Below are positions 43,620 through 52,915 of a DNA stretch of 64,000 bases, piece after piece. The DNA comes from Meishania sp964351985 (GTDB taxonomy: Bacteria > Bacteroidota > Bacteroidia > Flavobacteriales > Flavobacteriaceae). The notes under the pieces are model-generated. The model was given only the letters and a program-made list of their open reading frames with translations. It ran no database searches and was not told the origin of the DNA. Made by a program: the position numbers and the translations under genes. The stretch covers positions 1 to 64,000 of the forward strand of contig CAYGPR010000011.1 in NCBI GenBank assembly GCA_964351985.1, read 5' to 3'. Positions within the stretch are counted from its first letter, which is position 1. Every line of letters begins with the position of its first letter.

Positions 43620-44054
43620 ATGACCGAGGTTCAACTAGAAGAGTTTTTGAAAAGAATTGGCCAACTGACTCCCGAACATCGCCCTGTCTTTGGCAAAATG
43701 AACGTGCATCAAATGGTCTGTCATTGTACAGATCAGTTGCGTTTGGCCCTGGGCACGATAAAAGCGGACGACGATTACACCCCTATCGATCCAAATATGG
43801 TAAAGAATTTGGCCTTGACAAAAAGACCAGTGCCTACGCCAAAAGGTTTGGGGCAAGTCGAAGGAGATGGAACCTTACCAACTACTTTTGAAAATGACAA
43901 AGTTCTTTTAAAAAGCCATCTGCTGGAATTCTTGAACCTACCCGAAGATTTTGACTATGCACCCCATCCCTATTTTGGAAAAAGTGACCGAAAACGTTGG
44001 ATGGTCATCACCGTATATCATCTAGACCATCATTTATCACAATTCGATGCATAA
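43620..44054 (+). CDS. DUF1569/DinB-like protein
   Basis: A 144-residue cytoplasmic four-helix protein of the DUF1569 branch of the DinB/YfiT superfamily. VFGKMNVHQMVCHCTDQLRLALG contains the His of helix 1 and TVYHLDHHLSQF the closing H-x3-H helix, three His suitable for a metal. DinB-type proteins include thiol-dependent enzymes and stress-induced ones. The phospholipase D gene overlaps its end by 8 nt. A match to TAnnTTTG (43608-43615) lies only 4 nt upstream of its ATG, a possible leaderless start. Confidence 0.75.
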   Translation: MTEVQLEEFLKRIGQLTPEHRPVFGKMNVHQMVCHCTDQLRLALGTIKADDDYTPIDPNMVKNLALTKRPVPTPKGLGQVEGDGTLPTTFENDKVLLKSHLLEFLNLPEDFDYAPHPYFGKSDRKRWMVITVYHLDHHLSQFDA

Positions 44055-45606
44055 ACTAACACTAATTCATATACGGAAGTCGTTGGCCTTCGTCTTTTTG
44101 ACATCGATCATGTTTTCTTGTAAAGAGGATAAAAATCCTCTTGCCGGAGAACAACATACCGATTTTTGCGCCACAATACATAGAGATACGACCACCAATC
44201 TTTCAGAGGTATTATTGGACATCGAAGACCTAATGCGATCGAAGACCGGAGTGTATATACTGGAAGATGGCGGGGGCGCCATGGTTACCCGTGCATGGCT
44301 GACCGAGTACGCAGAAAAGACCATCGACATTCAATATTTTATTTTTTCTACGGATAATGTGGGTTTAATAGCCTGTGATTATTTGGTCAGGGCCGCGGAT
44401 AGGGGCATAAAAATAAGAATGATCGTAGACGACATTATGGTCGATGCCGACGTGCAGGATATCCTAACATTGGATTCTCACAAGAACATTTCGATAAAAG
44501 TGTACAACCCTGGGGTGAATTTAGGAAAGAGCATTCTGGGCATGGCCACAAAATTTGCCACTGATTTTCGTGATGCGAACCAACGAATGCATAACAAAAC
44601 CTTTATTGTCGACGGTAAAGTCGGTATCACGGGTGGCCGAAACATCGCCGATGAATATTTCGACTATGACCATGAATATAATTTCAGAGATCGCGATGTA
44701 CTGCTTTTGGGGAAAGAAATCCAAACTATGAATAGCTCTTTTGAAGAATTCTGGGAAAATGATTTAGCGGTTCCTGTAATTGAAGTCGCAGATGTTGTAC
44801 CAGATAACATTGTGGATCCAAAACGTTTTGACAAACTACACGAATACGCCTGCAATCCTGAAAATTTTTGGCCCCAGGTACGTGAGCAGATCAAGAACCT
44901 CCCGAAGGCTTTTCCGGCTATCAAAGCATCCGATAAATTGGTGTGGGTAGACGATGCACGATTCGTTTCCGATATCCCCGGAAAAAATGATGGCGACCAA
45001 GGACTTTCGGGAGGAGGTATATCTACGGATGCGCTTATTGAACTTGTAAAAAATGCCAAAATCTCTTTGGACATACAGAGTCCCTATTTGGTTACTTCCG
45101 AAGTAAGTCAACAGCTATTTCGTGAGGCGGTGGCCCGTGGAGTCACTGTTCGAATATTGACCAACAGCCTAGCATCGACCGATAATTTAGAAGCCTTTAG
45201 CGGATATCAAAAAGACCGTAAGACCTTGCTGGAAAGCGGAGTGAAAATTTATGAGTTCAGACCTGATGCCGCAGAACGGGTAAAAATCATGACAGGGGCA
45301 TTGCAAAAAGAATTGGAATATCGACCTATTTTTGGACTTCATGCCAAAACAATGGTCGTAGACGGAGAGGTTGCCGTTATCGGTACGTTCAATCTAGATC
45401 CGCGCAGCGCAAACCTGAATACGGAATGTCTGGCCATTATTCCCTCTGAAAAAGTAGCACAACAAGTATTGAAAGCTATGGAAGAAGAATACAAACCTGA
45501 AAACGCTTGGGAAACAACTTTGGATTGGAATCCCGATGGTGAGGTGGCAAGAACCAAAAGGGTGAAAACCTTAGCACGAAAAGTAATTCCTAAAAATATA
45601 CTTTAG
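44047..45606 (+). CDS. Phospholipase D family lipoprotein (cardiolipin-synthase-like)
   Basis: A 519-residue lipoprotein (LTSIMFSCKED, Cys about residue 20). It has the two HKD motifs of the PLD superfamily, RMHNKTFIVDGKVGITGGRN near 190 and LHAKTMVVDGEVAVIGTFNLDPRS near 435. Such proteins hydrolyse or transfer phosphodiester head groups; the lipid anchor and absence of N-terminal spans exclude a standard cardiolipin synthase, though an outer-leaflet one (ClsC type) fits. It overlaps the DUF1569 gene by 8 nt. Confidence 0.9.
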   Translation: MHKLTLIHIRKSLAFVFLTSIMFSCKEDKNPLAGEQHTDFCATIHRDTTTNLSEVLLDIEDLMRSKTGVYILEDGGGAMVTRAWLTEYAEKTIDIQYFIFSTDNVGLIACDYLVRAADRGIKIRMIVDDIMVDADVQDILTLDSHKNISIKVYNPGVNLGKSILGMATKFATDFRDANQRMHNKTFIVDGKVGITGGRNIADEYFDYDHEYNFRDRDVLLLGKEIQTMNSSFEEFWENDLAVPVIEVADVVPDNIVDPKRFDKLHEYACNPENFWPQVREQIKNLPKAFPAIKASDKLVWVDDARFVSDIPGKNDGDQGLSGGGISTDALIELVKNAKISLDIQSPYLVTSEVSQQLFREAVARGVTVRILTNSLASTDNLEAFSGYQKDRKTLLESGVKIYEFRPDAAERVKIMTGALQKELEYRPIFGLHAKTMVVDGEVAVIGTFNLDPRSANLNTECLAIIPSEKVAQQVLKAMEEEYKPENAWETTLDWNPDGEVARTKRVKTLARKVIPKNIL

Positions 45607-45632
45607 TATTTTCTCGGTTAGGGGATAAATTA

Positions 45633-45860
45633 TTAAGCCATTTTAGCTCTGTTTCTTTTCGTAGTGAAAGACAAGGCCTTCTTAACTTGACTGTTAGACC
45701 TTCTGTACAAACGAGCAACCTCGGTATTCTTTTCGGTTTTAACCTCCTTTACCGTAATCTCGGTAGCGATTCCCATTTCGATAGTCTCAACCTTGTTGTC
45801 CTGTGCTTGGGCAGCAACTCCGATAAAAAGAACAAAAATTAAAGTTGCGATAGTTTTCAT
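45633..45860 (-). CDS. Small secreted basic protein, family copy 2
   Basis: A 75-residue protein: signal peptide TIATLIFVLFIGVAAQAQ (cut after AQA), a short linker DNKVETIEMGIATEITVKEV, and the basic conserved end VARLYRRSNSQVKKALSFTT-KRNRAKMA. Only six or so residues differ from copy 3. The frame is open up to 45950 (MSVNEYLDSLNEPNP...) but that extension would bury the signal peptide, and the DNA there is conserved for regulatory reasons, so ATG 45860 is used. Stands alone between PLD and M24 genes, converging on the PLD gene. No known function. Confidence 0.8.
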   Translation of the reverse strand: MKTIATLIFVLFIGVAAQAQDNKVETIEMGIATEITVKEVKTEKNTEVARLYRRSNSQVKKALSFTTKRNRAKMA

Positions 45861-46035
45861 GACTGTTTGTTTTATATATATAAAACCCACAGACCCCATT
45901 TTAAGGGGGTTTGGTTCGTTCAACGAGTCCAAATACTCGTTAACCGACAATAACTCGGATTAAGTGCAAAAAAGCCTCGGTGAACGTATCGGGCAACCAA
46001 AACAACTTACCGAAAAAAGGTGCTTTTAATCTGAA
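45861..46035 (-). promoter_or_regulatory. Conserved upstream module of small-protein copy 2
   Basis: Contains TTTTATATATATAAAA (45870-45885), a CCCC/GGGG hairpin, CGTT repeats starting at 45917 and 45938 (21 bp apart) inside the stem AACGAGT/ACTCGTT, and the distal element AACAACTTACCGAAAAAAG (46001-46019). The same order and spacing recurs at copies 3 and 4. Confidence 0.65.
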
Positions 46036-46112
46036 ATAATAAGGTAATTGCGATGCTCAAATAGTACGGATTACGTAATTTACCCCATCTCAAAACCTTT
46101 TAAGCTTCCTTC

Positions 46113-47459
46113 ATGATTCAAAATACATTACGCTTGATCATTCTTTTCATTAGTTCGGTATCCTTTTGCCAGACTCCTGAGCAATATTATTTTGATTGGA
46201 CGAGCCTGCCTTTTTCCAACGAAGAACTTTCGATGCGTAGGGAAAACCTTATGAAACATCTTCCCGACGAAGGAATAATAGTCATACCCGCAAAGGATGG
46301 TTTTTCGTATGGTGAGACTTTTCGTCAACTCGACAATTTTTACTATTTCACGGGATTGGAACTATCCAATAGCCTATTGGTGATAGATCTTGAAAAAGAT
46401 TCTGCAACTATTTATTCTCCTAAACGCGATTTGCGTTTTGAAAGCGGTTCAAGACCGAACGATTTTCCCGGGAGGCCCATATTGAGGGATTCCAACATTG
46501 CTCAAAATTCAGGTCTGCCATTAAAAAACATAGAAGATTTCTCGGTAGTGATGGATGCCGCGGCCAAGAACGGCAAGACCATATTCGTGGATACTGGAAA
46601 AAAGGGAACCCTATCTTTTCCTGAAATGAACTATATAGCGACCCCATCTCCTGTTCAGATACTTTATGACGTCTTGCAAGAAAAACATTCAGGACTCCAG
46701 TTCGAAAATATGTATGAGGCAGTCGCCAAAGTTCGAATGGTAAAATCTCCGTCCGAAATAGATATCATGCGAAAAGTTACGGCCATTAACATCGAGGGAA
46801 TCAAAACCACTGCAAAAACTATTAAAGCTGGTATTGATGAGCGTTATTTAGAGGGCGTTCTCGAAGGAAATTACAAAATCAACGGCGCCCATCGCCTTGC
46901 CTTTGGGTCGATTATCAAGTCAGGGCCTAATTCCCTTTGGCCATGGCGTATACTGGCAACCCATTACAATCGAAGAAATCGGGTCATGGAAAATGGAGAT
47001 CTCGTAATTTTTGATGTGGGCTGTGAATACCAACAATATGTAAGTGATGTGGGTAGGACCTTCCCCGTCTCCGGAAAATTTACGGACAAACAAAAAGAAA
47101 TTTTGACCATGGAAGTGAGTATCGCCGACCAGATAATCGACTTTATTGAACCTGGAATCACTTTTGGCGATATCAAAAAATTGACCGACAGCATTATTCC
47201 CGATAATGCCAAAAAATATATGCAAGTCGGACTCTTTTTCGGACACCATTTAGGATTATCTACGGGAGACCCTAACCTACCCGGGGCAAAACTTGAGCCG
47301 GGCATGATATTTACGGTAGAACCTTGGTACTATAATCATGATAACCAAATTTCTGTCTTTACCGAAGATGTAATTCTTGTAACCGAAAATGGTTGCGAGG
47401 TTTTGAGTAACAATTTACCAAGAACTCCCGAGGGACTTGAAAAGTTGATGAGGGACTGA
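46113..47459 (+). CDS. Exported M24-family Xaa-Pro aminopeptidase
   Basis: A 448-residue exported pita-bread metallopeptidase: leader RLIILFISSVSFCQ, an N-terminal creatinase-like domain (about 30-200), and the catalytic domain with the two-metal ligands Asp (VIFDVGCEYQQYVSDVGRTF carries two), His (FFGHHLGLSTG), Glu (FTVEPWYY) and Glu (VFTEDVILVTENG). It removes N-terminal residues before proline. A periplasmic or secreted location follows from the leader. The downstream VOC gene starts 12 nt later. Confidence 0.92.
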   Translation: MIQNTLRLIILFISSVSFCQTPEQYYFDWTSLPFSNEELSMRRENLMKHLPDEGIIVIPAKDGFSYGETFRQLDNFYYFTGLELSNSLLVIDLEKDSATIYSPKRDLRFESGSRPNDFPGRPILRDSNIAQNSGLPLKNIEDFSVVMDAAAKNGKTIFVDTGKKGTLSFPEMNYIATPSPVQILYDVLQEKHSGLQFENMYEAVAKVRMVKSPSEIDIMRKVTAINIEGIKTTAKTIKAGIDERYLEGVLEGNYKINGAHRLAFGSIIKSGPNSLWPWRILATHYNRRNRVMENGDLVIFDVGCEYQQYVSDVGRTFPVSGKFTDKQKEILTMEVSIADQIIDFIEPGITFGDIKKLTDSIIPDNAKKYMQVGLFFGHHLGLSTGDPNLPGAKLEPGMIFTVEPWYYNHDNQISVFTEDVILVTENGCEVLSNNLPRTPEGLEKLMRD

Positions 47460-47471
47460 ACAAAGAGAACT

Positions 47472-47891
47472 ATGCCACATTTTGAAATTGAACGTTTAGA
47501 TCATGTCGCCATTCGAGTAAAGAATATAGAAGCATCGGTAAGGTGGTATGCCAAAGTCATGGGCCTAAAACGTTACCAATTGTCAGAATGGGGCGACTTC
47601 CCTATTTTTATGTTAGCTGGTAAAGCGGGCGTAGCGTTATTTCCTGCAAACTTGGAGCATCCGAAGCTTGATCAAACTTCCAGAAACGTAAAAATCGACC
47701 ATTTTGCTTTTAATGTGACCAAAGAAAATTTTGACAAGGCCCAGGTTAGGTATAGGGAACTGGGCATACACTATCGTTTTCAAGACCACTTTTATTTTCA
47801 TTCCATCTACACTAAAGATTTAGATGGTCATACCGTAGAACTGACCACCTTGGTCGTGGATGAAAAATCGTTCTACAGGTTGGAAGAGTAA
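47472..47891 (+). CDS. VOC family protein
   Basis: A 139-residue cytoplasmic protein with the glyoxalase/dioxygenase fold: IERLDHVAIRVKNIEASVRWYAKVMG at the start has the metal-type His, and YTKDLDGHTVELTTLV near the end the second motif with Glu. More standard than the 5197 gene and closer to glyoxalase-like metal enzymes. It follows the Xaa-Pro aminopeptidase by 12 nt and is probably co-transcribed. Substrate unknown. Confidence 0.85.
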   Translation: MPHFEIERLDHVAIRVKNIEASVRWYAKVMGLKRYQLSEWGDFPIFMLAGKAGVALFPANLEHPKLDQTSRNVKIDHFAFNVTKENFDKAQVRYRELGIHYRFQDHFYFHSIYTKDLDGHTVELTTLVVDEKSFYRLEE

Positions 47892-47906
47892 ATTAAATTG
47901 TAAGTA

Positions 47907-48134
47907 TTAAGCCATTTTAGCACGACTTCTTTTTGTAGTAAAAGACAAAGCCTTCTTAACTTGACTGTTAGACCTTCTGTACAAACGGGCAACCTCACTG
48001 TTCTTCTCAACTTTAACTTCGGTAACGGTAATCTCGGTAGCGATTCCCATTTCAATAGTCTCAACCTTATTATCTTGTGCTTGGGCAGCGACTCCGATAA
48101 AAAGAACAAAAATTAAAGTTGCGATAGTTTTCAT
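47907..48134 (-). CDS. Small secreted basic protein, family copy 3
   Basis: A 75-residue near-twin of copy 2: the leader TIATLIFVLFIGVAAQAQ is identical, the linker differs only at TVTEVKVEKNSEVARLYRRS, and the C-terminus SNSQVKKALSFTTKRSRAKMA changes one Asn to Ser in KRS. It converges on the VOC gene with 15 nt between stop codons and is transcribed away from the small membrane protein gene at 48393. Its whole upstream region is nearly the same as in copy 2, which points to a recent duplication of the unit as a cassette. Confidence 0.8.
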   Translation of the reverse strand: MKTIATLIFVLFIGVAAQAQDNKVETIEMGIATEITVTEVKVEKNSEVARLYRRSNSQVKKALSFTTKRSRAKMA

Positions 48135-48312
48135 GACTGTTTGTTTTATATATATAAAACCCACAGACCCCGTTTTACGGGGATTTGGTTCGTTCAACGA
48201 GTCCAAATACTCGTTAACCGACAAAACTTCGGATTAAGTGTAAAAAAGCCCCGATAACGGTATCATACCCTAAAAACACTTTACCGACAGAAGATGCATT
48301 TTAACCTACTTT
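48135..48312 (-). promoter_or_regulatory. Conserved upstream module of small-protein copy 3
   Basis: Same elements as copy 2: TTTTATATATATAAAA (48144-48159), a CCCCGTTTTACGGGG hairpin with a full C-G pair at the inner position where copy 2 has A-A, CGTT repeats starting at 48191 and 48212 (21 bp), and a distal element AACACTTTACCGACAGAAG (48285-48303). Confidence 0.65.
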
Positions 48313-48392
48313 CAAGGTCAAATTTCAATGCCTAAAAACTTATATGTATAGCATATCCAAACATTTCGAACAATTTTTCTATTTTTGACCCC

Positions 48393-48578
48393 ATGGATTT
48401 GAAAAAAATATTCGGAACAGTACTGACCCTACTGGGCATAGGTGGCCTGATCTACACGGCCATTCTTTTTGCGAACGATTCGGGCACAACGAAAATGCTA
48501 ATGGTTTATGGTATTCTAGGTGCCATTTTCTTTTTTGCTGGCGTAGGTCTGATCAGAAATACCAAAAGCGGAGCCTGA
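48393..48578 (+). CDS. Small two-span membrane protein
   Basis: A 61-residue protein with two membrane spans (VLTLLGIGGLIYTAILFAN and MLMVYGILGAIFFFAGVGLI) separated by a short polar turn with NDSGTTK. Both ends would face the cytoplasm. No recognisable family. It is divergent from small-protein copy 3 and convergent with the aldo/keto reductase, leaving 3 nt between stops. A start of MDLKKIFGTVLTLLG is consistent with a genuine gene. Role unknown. Confidence 0.65.
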   Translation: MDLKKIFGTVLTLLGIGGLIYTAILFANDSGTTKMLMVYGILGAIFFFAGVGLIRNTKSGA

Positions 48579-48581
48579 CCT

Positions 48582-49541
48582 TTAGCCATTAAAAGCTACT
48601 TCACGCAATTTATTTCTAAGATAAGTATCGATTTCTTGAAGTTCGGAATGATTTAAGAACACCTCGGAGGCTTTGGCATTCGCCTTCGCTTGTTCGGCAT
48701 TTTTTGCTCCGACCAAAACCGAAGTAATTCCCGTTTGTTGGGCCGCCCATGCAATGGCCACCTGTGCCACGGTACATGTATGGCTTTTGGCAATCGAGTC
48801 CATAAGGGAAAGTAATCCCTGTAACTGTGGCCAAATTTCCTTTCTGTAATAATTGTAGAAACGCCCACGATTATCGTTTTCATCGAATTCGGGTAGTTCG
48901 CGATGTTTTCCGGTCAAAAGACTTCCGGCAAGCGTGCCATAGGTAACAAGGCCCAATTCGTTTTCTTCGCAATAAGGCACAATCTGTTCCTCGATTTTAC
49001 GGTTTACCATGGAATAATTTGGCTGAAGGCAAACAATATCGGTCATTGTACGAATCTGTTGCATAAGTTCGGTCGTAAAATTGGAGACGGCCAAATACCG
49101 AAATTTTCCCTGCTGTCTTAGTTTTATCAGAGTATTCACCGAATCTTCCAACGGAGTGTTTTTATCCGGCCAATGAATATAGTACAAGTCAATATAATCG
49201 GTCTTTAGTCGCGTCAAGGATTCCTCCATATCTTTTTGGATGTTCGCCGGACTCAAATCCCGAATAAACTCCGCCTCCGTTCGAATAACTCCGGTTTTGG
49301 TGGCAATGACGACCTTATCCCTTTTTCCATCGATGGCTTTTGCAATCACTGTTTCGGCATGTCCCGCTCCATAGGCGGGCGCGGTATCGATAAAATTGAT
49401 TCCCGCGTCAATTGACGCCTGTATCGCATTGATGGATTCTCGGTCATCTACATCACCCCAAAAATCATTACCCATGGCCCAAGTGCCCAATGCAACCGTA
49501 GATACATCAAGGCCGGTATTAGGGATTTTCCTGTAGTTCAT
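48582..49541 (-). CDS. Aldo/keto reductase
   Basis: A 319-residue cytoplasmic TIM-barrel reductase. The catalytic tetrad can be placed: Asp in NFIDTAPAYG, the Tyr four residues later, Lys in VVIATKTG, and His in YYIHWPDKN. The NADPH-binding end GITSVLVGAKNAEQAKANAKAS is the usual C-terminal motif. General reducers of sugars, aldehydes and ketones; the substrate is unknown. A single gene, next to the small membrane protein and the ABC transporter cluster. Confidence 0.93.
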   Translation of the reverse strand: MNYRKIPNTGLDVSTVALGTWAMGNDFWGDVDDRESINAIQASIDAGINFIDTAPAYGAGHAETVIAKAIDGKRDKVVIATKTGVIRTEAEFIRDLSPANIQKDMEESLTRLKTDYIDLYYIHWPDKNTPLEDSVNTLIKLRQQGKFRYLAVSNFTTELMQQIRTMTDIVCLQPNYSMVNRKIEEQIVPYCEENELGLVTYGTLAGSLLTGKHRELPEFDENDNRGRFYNYYRKEIWPQLQGLLSLMDSIAKSHTCTVAQVAIAWAAQQTGITSVLVGAKNAEQAKANAKASEVFLNHSELQEIDTYLRNKLREVAFNG

Positions 49542-49584
49542 AACTTTCTCTTTTAATTTATAGACAACCGGTTGGCCAAATGGA

Positions 49585-52140
49585 CTATACTCCCTCTTTT
49601 CGAAGTACCTCTAAAGGCGGACTTTTAATAACACTTCGGCTATTGCTCAACCCAATTAGGAGTACCAATAAAGTTATCCCTGGAAGAACAACCAAAAACG
49701 GCACCCAAGAGGGCGAAAAGTCAGTATTAAAGACAAATACGGCCAACAGCTTGCTCGCAAAGAAGGAAAGCAATATGCCGATACTAGCGCCAAGAAAGCC
49801 TAAATAAAGATACTCCAATGCGGTTATTTTCAAAATTTGCTTGCTCTTGGCCCCAAGCGTACGTAACAACACACTCTCTTTGACACGTTGGTACTTGCTT
49901 GTACGAACCGAACCGATCAATACGATAATGCCGGTCAAAATACTGAAGAAGGCCATAAAATTGATGACCCACGATATTTTATCGAGTATATCTTGTACCA
50001 TCAACAATAGTTGCCGTACATCTATTATCGATACCGTAGGAAATTTTTTAACGAGTTCACGTTGCAGTTTCGCGGATGCCTTTTCATCTGGTACATTGGT
50101 ACTCAATACATGAAATTGCGGTGCATTTTCAAGAACCCCCTTGGGGAAAACCACTGAAAAGTTCATCTGCATACGGCCCCAATCCACCGCACGGGTATTC
50201 GCCACAACGGTTTTCATTAAAACACCCTGTACATTGAAAACTAAGGTATCTCCTTCTACAACTTGAGCATCTCGTGCTACATTGTCTGACAATGATATCG
50301 GAACCGCATCGTCTTCGGTAAATTCGGGGTTCCATTCCCCGGTCGCCAAGGTCTCCGAACCCACTAGGGAATCTCTGTAGGTAGTACGGAACTCATGGTT
50401 CAAAATCCATCGGTTAATGGTAGATGTTGTATCCTCGCGAATATCGTTCACCGGCCTTCCCTTTATACTTTGAATACGCATGGTAACAATAGGGAAGTTG
50501 TCGATCACTTTTAAATCATTGTTTTTGATATTCTCGGCTACCTCTTTTGTTTCAGCGGATTGAACATCCAATAAGATAAGATTTGGCGTTTTACCACTAG
50601 CTTCCAAAGAGGTCTTGGCGACCAAAATATCTTTGGCGAAATAGAGTGTACTTATCAAAAAGCTACCAATGCCGATCGCCAAAAGCAATACTAAGGTCTG
50701 GTTGTTCGGGCGATACAGATTGAGCAAACTTTGCCGTGCCGTATATCCCCATGAATTCGGGAAATACTTTTTAACCGCCCTCATAAAAAGGAACGCAATA
50801 CCTGTTAGTACCGAAAATACGACCAAAATACCCAGAACGAAAAAGAGGGCAAAACGGGTATTCTTCAATATCCAAAAAGAAAAGCCTGTTAGAAAGACCA
50901 GAATAGTCATCATGATTACGAAAGTCATTCTGCGCGCCTTTGGCGAAGTATTCTCTTGAATTCGCAAAACCTGTAAAGGAGAAACATACCAAGTACTTAA
51001 TAAGGGGGCCAGAGCAAAAAGTACGGACATTATCAAACCTAACAAGGGCCCCACGATCAAAGGTTGCAACGCCACCGAGACATCAATTTCCAACGGTAGG
51101 AAGTCTTTCAACAATAATGGGAAAAACTGTTGCAGGGAAAGTCCGATAAGGGTACCAATGATTCCTCCGAGCAAGCCCATTCCGGCAATTTGGATTAGAT
51201 AAATTAAAAAAGATTGTTTTCGGGTTGCTCCCAAACATTTCAACACCGCTACGGACACAAGCTTTTCCTTAATATATATGTGTACCGAACTGGCAATTCC
51301 CACACATCCTAACAATAGCGCTATAAAAGCGACCAAGTTCAAAAACTTGCCAAAATTATCATATCGCCGGCCCAACTGACGTCCGGTCGATTCGTGGGTG
51401 TCCAAATCGGCATTCTCCGCATCAAGGATCGGGTCAATTCTTTTTGCCAATGCCGTATAATCTGGTTCAGGTTTTGCCACAAAATAACTCTTGTACTCTA
51501 CCCGACTGCCGGTCTGAACTAGTCCTGTTTTATCAATAAAACGATACGGAATATATACCGGAGGAGCCACCGAAGTCGAAATGCCCGTACTACCAGGGCC
51601 GGAGACTATGGAGCCCGCAATAGGCATTTTGATAAGACCAACCTGAATGGAATCCCCAACATTTAAATCGAACTGAAGCATCAAAGTAGCATCCACCAAA
51701 GCGCCACCTCGTTGTTGGTATTCGATGGCCGCTGAAGCGGGTTTTGTCACTAGACTCCCGTAAAAAGGGTATCCGCCTTGAATACCACGAACAAAAGCCA
51801 ATTTTGTCGCGTTTTGTTTCGGAAAAGCGACCATGGAAGGAAAATTAATCTCGGTAGCGTTCGCACCGCCTAAAGAATCGATAATGGACTGTACCTTATC
51901 CGTATGAGGTTGCTTTCCTGCGATTAAAAAATCAGAGCCCATCAACGATTTCGATTGTTGTGTAAAGTTTTGCTTTAGATTATCACCAAAAGACTGTATT
52001 GAGACCAAGGCCGCAATACCCAAAATTATGGAGGCCATAAATAAAAAGAGACGTTTCAAACTCGCCCGGCCATCGCGCCACGCCATTTTGAAGAGCCATC
52101 CTAAACTGGCTTTGGGAGTGTGTGGAGGAATATCGCTCAC
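49585..52140 (-). CDS. ABC transporter permease, YbbP/FtsX-like
   Basis: An 851-residue inner-membrane protein with the FtsX/MacB-type layout duplicated: one N-terminal span, an extracytoplasmic domain (residues 60-260), three spans with FVAFIALLLGCVGIASS, two further spans, a second periplasmic domain and three C-terminal spans around VINFMAFFSILTGIIVLIGS. The ATPase gene immediately upstream overlaps by 4 nt (GTGA) and the SGNH esterase gene lies divergently beyond it; this ybbP-ybbA-tesA grouping is well known. The transported substrate of the system is not established. Start is GTG at 52140. Confidence 0.9.
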   Translation of the reverse strand: MSDIPPHTPKASLGWLFKMAWRDGRASLKRLFLFMASIILGIAALVSIQSFGDNLKQNFTQQSKSLMGSDFLIAGKQPHTDKVQSIIDSLGGANATEINFPSMVAFPKQNATKLAFVRGIQGGYPFYGSLVTKPASAAIEYQQRGGALVDATLMLQFDLNVGDSIQVGLIKMPIAGSIVSGPGSTGISTSVAPPVYIPYRFIDKTGLVQTGSRVEYKSYFVAKPEPDYTALAKRIDPILDAENADLDTHESTGRQLGRRYDNFGKFLNLVAFIALLLGCVGIASSVHIYIKEKLVSVAVLKCLGATRKQSFLIYLIQIAGMGLLGGIIGTLIGLSLQQFFPLLLKDFLPLEIDVSVALQPLIVGPLLGLIMSVLFALAPLLSTWYVSPLQVLRIQENTSPKARRMTFVIMMTILVFLTGFSFWILKNTRFALFFVLGILVVFSVLTGIAFLFMRAVKKYFPNSWGYTARQSLLNLYRPNNQTLVLLLAIGIGSFLISTLYFAKDILVAKTSLEASGKTPNLILLDVQSAETKEVAENIKNNDLKVIDNFPIVTMRIQSIKGRPVNDIREDTTSTINRWILNHEFRTTYRDSLVGSETLATGEWNPEFTEDDAVPISLSDNVARDAQVVEGDTLVFNVQGVLMKTVVANTRAVDWGRMQMNFSVVFPKGVLENAPQFHVLSTNVPDEKASAKLQRELVKKFPTVSIIDVRQLLLMVQDILDKISWVINFMAFFSILTGIIVLIGSVRTSKYQRVKESVLLRTLGAKSKQILKITALEYLYLGFLGASIGILLSFFASKLLAVFVFNTDFSPSWVPFLVVLPGITLLVLLIGLSNSRSVIKSPPLEVLRKEGV

Positions 52141-52826
52141 AGTGCCGCCGTGGTTTGGTTGGTCACTAGTTTTCCACCTTTTAATCGAATGATTTGCTGG
52201 TTACGTTTCGCCAGTTCCAGATCATGGGATATAATGATAAGCGTAGTACCCGCCTCCTTATTCAGGTCGAACAATAACTGTATTACCTTTTCGCCGGTTT
52301 CTTCATCAAGGTTACCAGTAGGCTCGTCGGCAAAAAGGATTGAAGGCCTATTAGAAAATGCCCGGGCCAAGGCCACACGCTGCTGTTCTCCACCGGATAG
52401 TTGTGAGGGATAATGGTGCATACGATCTTTAAGACCTACTTTTTCAAGTAATTCTTCCCCAGTTCTTCGTGCTCCTTTCACGCCTTGTAGTTCTAACGGG
52501 ACAATAACATTTTCTAAAGCGGTCAAGGTCGGCAGCAATTGAAAATTTTGAAAAATGAAACCTACTTGTTTATTTCGCAATTGGGCACGCTCATCTTCAG
52601 TGAGTCCATTAAGCTCAATACCACAAAGCTCGACCGTGCCCGAATCTGGTTCGTCGAGACCGGCGCAAAGCCCTAAAAGTGTTGTTTTTCCGCTCCCCGA
52701 AGGGCCAATAATTGCAAATGTGGAACCGGCCTCGACGGCAAACGAGACATCGTCGAGTACGGTCAATTCTTTTGAACCGCTCTTATAACGCTTCCCCAGA
52801 TGACTGACGTTTAATATCTTTGTCAT
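52137..52826 (-). CDS. ABC transporter ATP-binding protein, YbbA type
   Basis: A 229-residue ATPase of the LolD/MacB/FtsE class: Walker A GPSGSGKTTLLGL, signature QLSGGEQQRVALARAF, Walker B ILFADEPTGNLDEETG, and the His switch IIISHDLELAKR. The QLSGGEQQRVALARA and TGNLD wording is typical for this class, which works with FtsX-like permeases to energise lipoprotein or envelope processes rather than solute import. Overlaps the permease by 4 nt. Divergent from the esterase gene, 89 nt away. Confidence 0.94.
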   Translation of the reverse strand: MTKILNVSHLGKRYKSGSKELTVLDDVSFAVEAGSTFAIIGPSGSGKTTLLGLCAGLDEPDSGTVELCGIELNGLTEDERAQLRNKQVGFIFQNFQLLPTLTALENVIVPLELQGVKGARRTGEELLEKVGLKDRMHHYPSQLSGGEQQRVALARAFSNRPSILFADEPTGNLDEETGEKVIQLLFDLNKEAGTTLIIISHDLELAKRNQQIIRLKGGKLVTNQTTAAL

Positions 52827-52915
52827 AAATTGATTAAATCTTCTTTTTCAAACTGTCGTATAATGACAGAACATGAAAAATAAGCATTTGATTTCGATTT
52901 TCTCAACCTATCGCT

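Noticed and set aside
43532..43891. 119-aa plus-strand ORF starting MDLIDEIKRLRM
   Set aside because: It overlaps the well-supported DUF1569 gene in another frame, its N-terminal part lies in the small-protein upstream region, and its composition (many Arg, Ser, Lys runs) is that of a shadow frame.
45861..45950. 30-residue N-terminal extension of copy 2 (and the like in copies 3 and 4) as the real protein start
   Set aside because: Would place the signal peptide in the middle; the DNA is conserved as a regulatory region with palindromes and phased repeats.
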